Assembly: GCA_021464415.1 (NCBI GenBank)
Contig: CM038468.1
Location: 6,076,001-6,140,000, forward strand
Direction: 5' to 3'
Length of the DNA stretch: 64,000 nt
Source of the DNA: Lonicera japonica
Lineage: Eukaryota; Streptophyta; Magnoliopsida; Dipsacales; Caprifoliaceae
The notes under the pieces are model-generated. The model was not told the origin of the DNA. It worked only from the letters and a program-made list of their open reading frames with translations, and ran no database searches. Numbering within the stretch: position 1 is the first letter of the stretch; each line of letters begins with the position of its first letter. This document shows, one piece after another, positions 21,828 to 31,760 of the stretch. Both the position numbers and the translations under genes were made by a program.

Positions 21828-24800
21828 TCAACGCTGAGGAGAAGGAGGAGGATCCATCGTCCGCGGGCACTTCGCTTCTGTCTCTCTAGCACCCTCCGCT
21901 GGACTCTCTGAAACCGTGCGACCTGCACCCAGATGAGAAGGAGCAAGCCGGGAGGTGCGCCTCGACTGCTGGACCGACTGAGAAGGAGCCGCCGATCGGG
22001 ACCGCGAGCGCGACGGATGGTAAGTGGCAGTCGTGTCGCCCGCCAAGCGTCTGCTGTACCGCCCCATGTACTCCGTCGGGAAAGGAGCCGCAAACGTCAG
22101 CAGTCCGTACATGTTGAAGTAGCTCCTCAGTAACTCAGCTACCTCGCGAAGAAGGAATGAGCCCCTCTGTCAAAACCAAAATTACCAATCAGTAACATTC
22201 ATAAGTCAACACATATACTCAACTGTTTAAAAAGAAACCTTACCTCCTCGCCCGAGACGTGTGCTAGGGCCCCCATCCGCTCATCGCCCTCAGGTATGTC
22301 AGGGATCCGGTATTGCTTGGGTAGACCGAAATCCAAGTAAGGGATATCCCGAGGGTACTCCGGGATCGAGTACGACGCCAACGCCCCACCCTCAGGAGCC
22401 TGTGACGGACCAGCTCCGCCAGCGCCGCCTACCGGGGGTATGTCCTCCCCGGTGTCCTCTCCCGTCTCCGACTTGGGCGCCACCGCCTTCCCTTTCCCTT
22501 TGTCGCCACCTTCACCCACCAGAGTCTGGCCTATGCCTGCTTCTGCCCCTAACTGCGCCTCCCTCTCTCCTAGCTCCCGGAAGACTATCCCACGGGCCGC
22601 ACCTGATGATGGGGTCGACAGAGAGTACGGCCTCAATCCCACCGACCCGGCACCTGGCGACCCGACAGGCGTGCGCAGCAACGGCGAGAAGGACACATGA
22701 TGAACCCAATCCATGTCGCCCGGCCCATACACGGGTGATGATCCCAACATCGACCCACGTCCCCCGGGTGTCTGCGCCGACTCCAGCATCTGCCGTAGAT
22801 CCTCTGACGACAACTGCGGTGTCCTCCCCATGGCCGGTGAGATAGGCGGCCTCGACACGGGACTCCGCCCTCCGACCGGACTCCTCCCGCCCCTAGTCGC
22901 CCTACCTCGTCCAGGCGAAACCGTGGCAGTCAGCTCCTCCCCTACTCCCCCGCCGGGCCCTACTGGGGGCGCCCCACCGTTGCCTCCTCCCAAGGGAACC
23001 TCCTCCGAACCCTCGTCATCCTCCTCCTCCACCTGCGGCGGCTCCACGTCCCTCTCGCCATGCGGATCCTCATCATCTGAATCCGCAATCCCCTTGGCCC
23101 TCCGGTTTGGTGCCGGTGTGGGCTGCTGTGGGACCCGCTGCGAGATGTACAACTGCCCCCGGATATGCATCGGGTCTCCCCCGAGGGCCGCGTACCTCGC
23201 ATATATCACCCTGCCTCGCACCCCCTTCATCTCCCTCATCAGGTACCGGTGCGCAAACATCCAGTACTCCCCCTCCACCAACAGACCCTCCATCGGGACG
23301 CCTCCCAGGAACAGAGCCCTCTCCTCCGCAGTCAGCATGACTGGCCGCCTCATCGCCATTGGGGGCCATGCCGAAACCCGGAATCCCAACCCAGGAGTAT
23401 GCTGCCGCACCACGCGCTCCCCCAGGTAGAACGCTGCGCCATACTCATGCACGAATAAACGCCTCGAACGCGCCGCAGCCAACGCATCCGCATACCCCCA
23501 TTGTTGCGACACGTATGCCGGCCATGGGCTCCACTGAACCTGCCACGTTGAACATACACCATGAATAACTTAACTATTCTTTTTCAGAAATAATTTAAAT
23601 TTCATTAATTTAATTTCATACCTGGTCAAGCTGTAGCCCAGAAACGTCGCCTGCACTGACGTCCGGGGTCAGATATCGATACACCCCAACTATGTTCCCG
23701 CTGTAGTATCGTCGGAAAAGCGGGAACTCATCTGCGAAAGTCGGGTGCAGGTGGATCTGACCAATACCCTGGTGGGTATGCGCAATAAACCACATCTGTC
23801 ATAAATCATCATACTTGTTAAAATTATAGAACCGGCATTCTTTTAATAAATCACGGGTTTTTTCCAAGTACAGTGAAGGTTTAAATTATTACTTACCTCC
23901 CAAAGCGTGACCAACCCACGGTGGTTCAGCTCCATGTGACGGCACACCAGGTCCATCGACTCATACAGCACTGCTAGTACATATCCTCTCCAGGCAAAAG
24001 TGTACAACTGGTCGAAGAACCGCAGATAAGGCAACCACCATAACCGTAGGTTGTCGCCGCCCCGCGCATAAAAGAAGTCATGCAGCACGAGCAGCAGAAA
24101 GCATCGGGATAGCTGCCGCACCTCCTGGCGTGTCATCGGACCATCGCCAAACCTCCCACTCTCGGCCTCGATATGCTGCACCATCGCCGTATGGGGTATC
24201 CCATCCGCCACAATCCTGCTAGGCCTCCATCCTAGTGCCGCTCCCATACCATCTAGAGTAATGCGTACGCGGGGGTTAGGCACCAGAGCCTCCCCCCCGA
24301 AAGGCAGCCCTGTCAGCACGAACACATCCTCCGGTGTCAACGTCATTTCCCCCCAACTCCAGTGGAATGTGTGCGTCGTGTCCCACCATCTCTCCCCTAA
24401 CACCGTCGGAAGGCTCACTGATCGCTGGAACTCTACGCCTGGCAGCACCTCGATAAATCGTCCGAATGGGGTCGCACTCAAGTATGCTCTCACCAGCGGC
24501 GGAAGCTGATCTCGAAGCTCAGGCGCGGCGCGCGTGATGCCACGGCAACGTCCGATCCTCTGTTACATCACCGATTTTTATAAGGCTCACTAACAAACTT
24601 TTTTCAAAAATAAATAATGTTGAGTATATATCTATTATGGCAAGTAATTATTAAATTTATCACATTTCATGCATATCTCTTCATTTGCATCTTTTTCAAA
24701 AAAATCACATAATTTGAAATACTAGAATTAGAGCATACCCTAGTCCGGCGGCGGATCTCGTGTGCCGCAGGCTCCATCAACAGCCACTCTCGCCCCTCTC

Positions 24801-25044
24801 CCGGCGAGATCAAGGGTACGTCCCGGTACATCGCCCGCTGTAGCGATCCGTCTGCCCCCAGTGGCCCCTCCCAGGCCACACCCTCCCAGTCGTCATGATG
24901 TGGCGGGCAGATCAGGCGCCCATCCATCATCGCAGTGATCGACTCTACCTCGTCCCCCGGGAGTAGCTCCGGCGCCTCCCCTCCCTCTGGTGGGCCTCCC
25001 ATCATCATGTACACAAAGATCGAAAGTAGTCTCGCAAATGCCAT
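21828..25044 (-). CDS. Antisense plant-mobile-domain (MAIN-like) protein AS2, five exons
   Basis: Exons on the minus strand: 25044-24739, 24559-23897, 23795-23622, 23539-22244, 22166-21828. All four introns (179, 101, 82, 77 nt) are GT-AG and phase 0, and the joined frame is open for 925 residues. Exon 2 carries the plant mobile domain: RWW (159-161), THTFH (164-168) and GEMTLTPEDVFVLTGLP (172-188), with later helices such as WRGYVLAVLYESM. Exon 4 is GC-rich, acidic and Pro/Gly-rich with a KGKGK stretch; exon 5 ends in an Arg/Ser-rich tail. This family includes Arabidopsis MAIN/MAIL1, nuclear proteins acting in transposon silencing and gene expression, and many transposon-borne copies. The gene lies antisense inside T1 with its own TATA and palindromes. 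Splice sites are predicted by eye. Confidence 0.75.
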
Positions 25045-25140
25045 CGCTCACACTCACTAAATGTTTTTGAAAAATCAGATATTTATATGCTAGAGAGAAA
25101 GATCGCAGGAAGAAGTGACGAAAATGCTTTGAACGGGCCA

Positions 25141-25320
25141 CTATTTATAGATCATAAGGGCCAGCCGCAGGCTAGCCAACCATACGGCTAGCCCCCAACC
25201 GTGCGGTTGGCTGCCAGCCGTACGACTGGGGGGTCAAACCCTGCGGCTACCTCGTGCGGCTACCACCAACAGCACGCCCTAGCCGCACACCCTGCGGTTA
25301 CCCCATGCGGCTACCCTCAT
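25141..25320 (-). promoter_or_regulatory. Promoter module of antisense gene AS2
   Basis: CTATAAATAG (minus strand, 25141-25150) lies 97 bp before the AS2 ATG. Upstream of it are CCATACGG (25180-25187), CCGTGCGG within AACCGTGCGGTT (25197-25208), CCGTACGA (25218-25225) and a run of CCTGCGG, CGTGCGG and CATGCGG half-sites to 25315. Third copy of the T1 promoter plan. Confidence 0.7.
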
Positions 25321-26171
25321 TTTTTTGACCAGTTTGAAAAAAAAAAAAAAAAAAAAAAATGGGGGGTGGGGACAGACTCTGAATCAACTCTTCCCAAGAC
25401 ACAAGAGGACCAAGACTCACACACACACGCACGAGATGACTAATCAATGCCCGAAGTTTGATACTCTAAAGTCTGTGGAGGAACCAAAATTCAATAGGAT
25501 GGATCCATTGTCCGGAAGGCTCGAATCTGATTAATAAACAGGGAAGGTGTAAAAGAGGAATCGGGTACCAGAAAAAATTGAAAAAGTAGAAAAGGGAAAA
25601 TCCCGTTGGTCCAAGAGAGGCAAAAGTGAGATAAACAGAAATGACGAAAATCGACAGGGAGAGCCACACTAAGAGTGACAGCTGTGCCAAAAGGCGGAGG
25701 GCTACATCTTAGGTGAGTAAGGCTCCTGTTTTGGAAAAATCCGCGAAAGAAAAAGCAAGGAAAATTCGAAAGCCCAAAAAATATAAAGGCCGGATAATCA
25801 AAAGAGGGAGCAATAAGGGTATCGAAAAACAGAAAATGATACAGGACCAGCATCTTCCCTGTGAAAAAATCAGAGGGTAGCTTGAAGGCTATTGAGAATT
25901 CCAGACGAATTCCCATCCCCAGGACCAAAGAGAAGAAAACTGAGGGTAGAGAGATGCCAAATCCCAAAAACCCATGCACAGCGGTCCGAAAGTTGCTGCA
26001 AAAAAGTTGATTCAGAAGTCCGATTCCCAATAAAAGTCAAAAACTGAGGGTAGAAAGGAAAGGAACGAAAAGCACTTCCCCTCGCAAGCAAATCTCTCTA
26101 ACATATCTTTTTTCGGAAAATCAAACAAGGCAGTGTCTGAGTAATATAATCATGGCAACAAGGCAGTAGAA
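25321..26171 (+). other. Purine-rich 3' region of T1
   Basis: Starts with a run of A (about 25337-25359), then a long A/G-rich, C-poor stretch. Such purine-rich sequence before the 3' LTR is usual in Tat elements. The minus-strand reading frames here (for example 25491-26030) follow from the composition and are not supported as genes. Confidence 0.55.
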
Positions 26172-26651
26172 GGGAATTTTTTTCGAATTCCTGAAAAGAT
26201 AGGAATTCTTCGCATTCCCCACGATGGGAATTTTTCCGAAACCCCTTTCCCCAAGAAGGGAAATAACGACTCCACGTGTTCCTCAAGAAGGGAATTTTTC
26301 GAATTCCTGAAAAGATAGGAATTCTTCGCATTCCCCACGATGGGAATTTTTTCGAAACCCCTTTCCCCAAGAAGGGAAATAACGACTCCACGTGTTCCCC
26401 AAGAAGGGAATTTTTCGAATTCCTGAAAAGATAGGAATTCTTCGCATTCCCCACGATGGGAATTTTTCCGAAACTCCTTTCCCCAAGAAGGGAAATAACG
26501 ACTCCACGTGTTCCCCAAGAAGGGAATTTTTCGAATTCCTGAAAAGATAGGAATTCTTCGCATTCCCCACGATGGGAATTTTTCCGAAACCCCTTTCCCC
26601 AAGAAGGGAAATAACGACTCCACGTGTTCCCCAAGAAGGGAATTTTTCTTT
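26172..26651. repeat. 116-bp tandem array, about four units
   Basis: Units start at 26172, 26290, 26406 and 26522, with a partial fifth at 26638. Spacing is 118, 116, 116, 116 bp and the copies are nearly identical. Each unit is itself made of four shorter blocks, each with an inverted pair: GAATTCCT/AGGAATTC, ATTCCC/GGGAAT, TTTCCC/GGGAAA and TTCCCC..GGGAA. Tandem arrays in the 3' region of Tat/Ogre elements are known sources of plant satellites. Minus-strand ORFs through it are open in all three frames and are not taken as genes. Confidence 0.85.
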
Positions 26652-27027
26652 AAGATATCCATATTGCTAAAGTAATTATGTCAATATCAAAATTAAATAT
26701 TTCTTTAAGAATTTATCATATATACCTTTAAAAATATACATTAATTTAATAATAAATATAATTATTTTGATAATAACAGAAATAAATCTATTGAATTTTA
26801 TAGAAACAATGTTACACGAATTCTAAGTGGGTGGAGAAAAAGCCTGAATGGGCCGCCAATTTGGAGAAAAATATAAGGCGGGACAGGCCTGAGGCCAGCA
26901 AATCACTACACTACACTACACTACAGTAGTTGATTTCATCAGTCTCTTGAAAACGTTACATACTTACGGATCAACTCAACACTGAGAAGTACATTAAGAG
27001 GAAAAATTGATTTAGAACTTGGAAGAA
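26652..27027 (+). promoter_or_regulatory. Upstream region of the epoxide hydrolase fragment
   Basis: AT-rich, then a gene-like 5' region: TATAAGG at 26872-26878, a CTACA repeat (26906-26925) and a 5' leader to the ATG at 27028. It does not resemble the LTRs here. It looks like the native promoter of the hydrolase gene. Confidence 0.5.
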
Positions 27028-27315
27028 ATGGATCAGATACAGCACAAGTACATAGAAGTGAAGGGGCTGAAGCTTCACGTAGCTGAGATCGGAGCTGCAT
27101 CTTCACCGGCTGTGGTGTTTCTCCACGGCTTCCCTGAGATATGGTACACGTGGCGCCACCAAATGATCGCCGTTTCCAACGCGGGGTTCAAAGCAATTGC
27201 ACCCGATTACAGAGGATACGGACTCTCTGACCCCTCTTCCCAACCCGAAAAAACCACCTTCTCTGACTTTGTTGACGACATCCACGCAATCCTCAACGCT
27301 CTCGGCATTTCGAAG
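27028..27315 (+). pseudogene. Soluble epoxide hydrolase, first exon only
   Basis: 96 codons from ATG to a clean splice donor (AAG followed by GTATAT at 27316). The protein shows the alpha/beta-hydrolase start: HGFP oxyanion motif (33-36), WYTWRHQ (39-45) and DYRGYG (62-67). Plant soluble epoxide hydrolases open epoxy fatty acids to diols and break their first coding exon near this point. The catalytic Asp (next exon), lid and His are absent: after 142 bp of intron-like DNA the T1 3' LTR begins, and no second exon follows it. Because the exon has promoter and donor but no fused exon 2, it is a genomic piece, not a reverse-transcribed copy. Either T1 captured it or an LTR landed in the host intron. 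Confidence 0.8.
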
Positions 27316-27457
27316 GTATATATATATAGATAATAAATTTGTCAGTATGATTTTTTTTTAAAACTAAATAAGCATGCCTGCTCAAGTGATAAAACTTGAT
27401 TATTTTTATTGTAATTTCCGATCCGATCGCCGAGTGTAATTTTGTAATTCAACAAAC
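27316..27457 (+). other. Intron 1 remnant of the hydrolase gene
   Basis: Begins GTATATATATATAG, AT-rich, ends where the LTR starts. There is no polypurine tract before that LTR, which a normal 3' LTR should have. Confidence 0.5.
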
Positions 27458-28745
27458 TTAATTTTTGGCTAGCCCAAAACTGACCCTTCAGTATCTTTTA
27501 CTGAAAGTACCTGTGAACACCCCAATCCACGACTCTCGTACGAATACTGGTTTTCTTTAAGCATCCTGCATTTTAATCATGAGTCATCATGCATGTAGAA
27601 AGACTGATAGGAAAGACTCCGATTTCGGACGCGTTGGGAGTCTAAGATAACCTTTGTTGCCTCTTCATCAGCCGCACCCCCCTGTCGCACGCCCAACCGT
27701 ACGGCTACCTGCCAACCGTACGGTTGGCACATGCTAACCGCACCCCCTAGCCGCACGCCCAACCGTACGGCTACCTGCCAGCCGTACGGCTGGCACAACC
27801 CTGTCGCACGCACCAGCCGCACCCCATGCGGCTACCCCTGCGGTTGGCCTCTTTTGGAGCATTTTTGGCGGAAATGTTGCTATAAATAGGACCCTTGGGA
27901 TCCCATTTGGAAATCATCAACATTCAATAGTATTTTTAGTAAGTGGAAACTCTGCCAAAGTCTTGAGAAAGTCATTTTTAGAGAAAATTATGAGAGAAAA
28001 GGCTAGTGAGAGAGAAGGCTAGGGAGAGGAAGTTAGTGAGAGAAAGCTTTAAGAGAGAGAAAGTTCTAGAGAGAGAAGGAAGTCAAGGCAAGGCTCTCCT
28101 ATCTTCTTCAAGCGCAGCAGGTATAACTTTCTACCACTTCTCTAAATTTCGGTATTACATTTCTATATTAATTTTTAATATAGAAAATTAGATAACTTGC
28201 AAAGAAGTTCATTGCTTTCAAATAAATCCTTTCAAAGTTTTACAAGGAATCTAAAATCCGTTTTGACACGTTTTCAAAACAAAACAAAAATACAAAAACA
28301 ATTTCCAAACGGAAGGAACTACGAGACTCTGATTTCATTCTACGAATGAATACGTAGGCGCTCGCAAAGCTCGAGTCTGATTTCAAAATATTATTTTAAA
28401 CTGAATTTATCCGGAAAGGACTATTCTGAAAACAATTCAAACTACTTGCAAGATATTTAAAATAGGAATTAGATGCATGATCCATTAAGAGACCGAAAGG
28501 GCGAATTGGGTGCCTAACACCTTCCCAATTCGTAACGTAGTTCCCAAACCCTAACAAAGTCAATTTTCAAAATAAATCTCTGGTTTCAAACGTATGAAGG
28601 ATAATTCACTTTTGAATTGTCCTTTGTACGATATTTTGTTTGTTTTCTTGTAAAACAAACTGGCGACTCTATAAAATACGTTTTCAAATAAAACCGAGAA
28701 CGAGGACTCTTTTCTTCTCTCGGGGTATGGGTCCGGATTCTCACA
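27458..28745 (+). repeat. T1 3' LTR (second copy)
   Basis: About 99% identical by eye to 16011-17302 up to the last 40 bp, where the sequences differ strongly (CTTTCACTCGGGTCGCGCGG versus CTTCTCTCGGGGTATGG) before both end GTCCGGATTCTCACA. Confidence 0.8.
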
Positions 28746-29075
28746 GTACCCCTGATTCCATTGATAACGAGTATGCCCAAACAATTTGAGCAGATTAGTT
28801 TCTGAACAATACCACATAGTTCTGTCAACAACAAAAGTTGCAAAATGATATATAGCAACAATACTAGTGGAAATGACGGTTTCAATATTGCCCATTATCA
28901 CTGAAATAAAGTTTAATGACCATGTTTTGGATGGATTAGTGTGAATCCTCTATGCCTAGGACACCAGATTGTATAACCATGTATGAAGAATGGCATGAGA
29001 GAAAAGCATATTGGCTGGTGATTGCAAGGTCCCAATTTATTATTTTAGGGAACACCAAAGGCCTCTACCAAGCTT
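28746..29075. other. Unassigned segment right of T1
   Basis: Unlike any other part of the window. The longest minus-strand frames read through from the LTR, and no family is recognised. It separates T1 from the integrase of copia C. Confidence 0.3.
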
Positions 29076-29280
29076 TGAATCTTTTAAAAAATGAAAAGGC
29101 TTCAGATTTTTCTTTTAGGAAACATACCTAAGTCATCCTTAAATAGTCATCAAGAAAAATAAGGAAGTACCTACATTGGTTCAAGGCTGGCATTTTCTTT
29201 GTTTTACATATTTTAGTGTGTATAAGTTCCCATGGTTCTTTTTCCCTCAATGATCTTCCATTAGGAAATGTTCTTAACAA
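29076..29280 (-). pseudogene. Copia C integrase, middle piece
   Basis: Minus strand: FPNGRSLREKEPWELIHTKI, then NQCRYFLIFLDDYLRMT and FLKEKSEAFSFFKRFKA, the start of the copia integrase core. Stops interrupt it. It continues the CEXCIF block at 54081-54110, from which R2 separates it. Confidence 0.8.
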
Positions 29281-30717
29281 TGTTAGGTTTATATTTTTAG
29301 TCGGCTTGATTCCAATGACAAAATCATTTTTTTCGTTGTAATAATTTGAGTTGAATTGAAGATGCAATAATCAATGGAAGCTCACCGAACTTATCAGATG
29401 CACCGTACATAATTCATCATCTAAGGTAAGTTGGTTATGTGTTTTGATTCAAAATATAGATGGTGGTTAAGCATTAAAATCGAAAACAAAAGTCTTTTGA
29501 GTCAAATTTATTTTTTATAATTTTTACCGAGTTGCGTTCAAGTTCAAGAAGTTTAGTTAACACAAATTAATGAGAAAACTTGTTTTTTACATGTTTAATA
29601 TGTTTCATAGGTTGCCTTTGAAATTTGGGTCGAACTAGAGTTCGAACAGACTTAAAAAGATGAAAAATAAGGAAAATAGAGAAATATCATAAAGTGTCGT
29701 AAAAAGCAGAAAAACAGAAAAGTGTCGTAAAAGCCATTAAATTCCTATGCACGTTTTTTTATCACAAAAAATTATTTTTAAGTGTTTTAAACCTATTCAA
29801 AAGAGGATTTTGACTCAATATTTTTCTATAAAAAAAACTATTAGTTTGGGACAAAAATATATGATTCTTGAGAGCCTTTTTAGTCAAAAAGTATCCAAAT
29901 GCTAGAATCAGTTTTTGAGAGTTTTGAGACACCGACTAGATTTTGTTTACATGCCATAAGATAAGATCCAATTATTCTTCAAATTTAGGAATTAGGGTTT
30001 TAAACGTTCATGGTCCTGTAGGAGTATCTTTAGTTGCGATTGGAGACGGGGTGAGCGAAGTGGCTAATGTACGATAAGGGATATCGTAGACGGGGGTGAA
30101 GAATTGTGAGCAAGTGTGTAGAAGGAAGTAATGAGTAAGCCGAAAAAGCGGGAAGCACTACTCCAAGCCAGCTGCGATTGGATTCTACGTTCAAGTGACG
30201 AGATTGTTGTATAAATTGTGAAAATAATTTTTGTAAATCATCGAGTTTGTAATTTCATTTTGATCATAGTGAAACACTTTTGGTTAGTCCCAATGATTAG
30301 TCCTACACAAGTAAGGATACCTCTCGTGCTGTGAATTGCTTTTGTGTGATTGATTGATTAATATAATTGCTATAAAACATAACATAGGTTTCGATAGTAC
30401 TAAATTTTGATTGGACCTAGGGTTTTAATTTCGTATATAAAATCTAAAATTGTTTTCGATAAGAACACTAAAATCAACCTACACTTTTGGTTAGTCCCAA
30501 TGATTAGTCCTACACAAGTAAGGATACCTCTCGTGCTGTGAATTGCTTTTGTGTGATTGATTGATTAATATAATTGCTATAAAACATAACATAGGTTTCG
30601 ATAGTACTAAATTTTGATTGGACCTAGGGTTTTAATTTCGTATATAAAATCTAAAATTGTTTTCGATAAGAACACTAAAATCAACCTAGGGAATATGATC
30701 CTTAAATTTTTTCTTCA
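29281..30717 (+). repeat. R2 5' LTR with internal duplication
   Basis: Starts TGTTAGGTTTATA and ends CTTCA before a decayed primer site. U3 lacks the ACCGGT palindromes and instead holds AAAGTGTCGTAAAA-type repeats (29688-29730). Confidence 0.8.
30275..30688 (+). repeat. Perfect 207-bp tandem duplication
   Basis: 30275-30481 and 30482-30688 read identically. The R2 3' LTR has a single copy, so it arose after insertion or in this LTR only. Confidence 0.9.
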
Positions 30718-30833
30718 ATTAATATATATCAGAAAAAGTTCCCTTATCATGTTAAGGTTTTGCTCTACGTTGATTTGCGTTTATTTGCTGCTTTATTTGT
30801 TTGCTTTATTTTACTTGATTTGATTTGCTTTCC

Positions 30834-31760
30834 ATGACTATTATAAATGATTCTAGGAATTCACTTTCTGATGATAAGGAGGACTTTTAGGATCTTCAAT
30901 GGCCCTATGATGCTCTTTTACTAGGATGTCAAAATCTTTTCATGGAAAATTCAAAACTTGCATCCAAAACCCAATTTTTCAAAAAGGAGATTATTGATTT
31001 GAAAAAAGACAAAGTAAGTTTTGAAAATTCAAAGGCTAAGAAGACTGAACTTTTAAAGGAAATTCTACAACTTGAAAGCAAAAAATAAAATTGTCTCGGT
31101 CTAATTGGTTCTTTATAAAAGGAAAATTTAGAGTATGACGATGAAATCAAACTGCTAGAAGAATGCATTTGTGGTCTAACTCAACAACTAGAAAATGCTT
31201 TAATGGTTTAAGTTGGCTTAGAAACTAGTTGAAAGAAACTTGAATCCATGCTTTGAAATCAAAATAATGGAAATAACAAAAAAAAGACTTAGATTCTCAA
31301 ATTTTGATGCTAATAATCAAATCAATACCGTCTTTGTGAATGCCACTCCCCAAAATTCAAGTTTTAATGGTGATAGGTCTTCAAAGTCTAAAAGTTTCAT
31401 TGATTCAAGCTCTGAAAAAAAACTAAGAACATCCAAAAGGGAAAACAAATTTTTGCTCAAAAACTGATTTAACCAAAAGTTTGTCATTCAAAGTTCTTGA
31501 AGATCAAGGGATACTATTTGATGTGTACAAACACACAATCCCACCGTCTTTTTGGTGTGAGTATTGCGAGTGGAGAGGTCACTTGAGAGAATTTTGTTGG
31601 GAAACTTTGAAACTAATGCTAAAGAGTGTTCTAATTCCAAAACCTAAACCTAAACCGAGAAGGAAAAAGAAGAAAAATTATAGGGTTAAGGTTTTGGATA
31701 TAGAGGAACATAAGATAGATATGACTCCATGAATTAGGAAAATTTGGGTCCCAAAAGGGA
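30834..31760 (+). pseudogene. Coiled-coil-only gag derivative of R2
   Basis: ATG at 30834 leads straight into NSLSDD, followed by the lysine/glutamate coiled coil, the basic RENKFLLKN region and a terminal WVPKG (about 31745). The gag domain and CCHC knuckle present in R1 and R4 are deleted. Several stops are present. R3 has the same junction. Confidence 0.75.

Larger units (their letters stand above)
16011..28745 (+). mobile_element. T1: Tat/Ogre-type Ty3/gypsy element with two antisense genes
   Basis: Two LTRs of about 1.29 kb (16011-17302, 27458-28745) differ at only about ten scattered positions plus a divergent patch in the last 40 bp. Inside lie a TGGCGACTCTGCTGGGGA primer site, a leader, a gag remnant on the plus strand, two intact minus-strand genes, a purine-rich region, a 116-bp tandem array and an epoxide hydrolase fragment. 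Pol is absent. Extra antisense ORFs and tandem arrays in the 3' region are known for the Tat lineage. No matching target duplication was found at the outer ends, so the right part may not be the original arrangement. Confidence 0.8.

Noticed and set aside
22261..23458. Long plus-strand ORFs rich in Pro, Ser and Arg (194, 238, 97 aa)
   Set aside because: Shadows of the GC-rich exon 4 of AS2 on the opposite strand; splice sites and domain content support only the minus strand.
25466..26091. Hydrophobic, Phe/Leu-rich minus-strand ORFs (74, 179 and 73 aa)
   Set aside because: Result of the purine-rich plus strand of the T1 3' region; no domain and no second line of support.
26172..26651. Direct repeats resembling a CRISPR array
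   Set aside because: Units are contiguous 116-bp copies without unique spacers, in a plant retrotransposon.
26098..26662. Three long overlapping minus-strand ORFs with a GNTWSRYFPSWGKGF-like repeat protein
   Set aside because: They are readings of the 116-bp tandem array in all three frames; because 116 is not a multiple of three each frame cycles through the same words. No start or regulatory context.
27028..27333. A working epoxide hydrolase gene
   Set aside because: Only the first exon is present; the catalytic Asp, lid and His are missing and an LTR follows.
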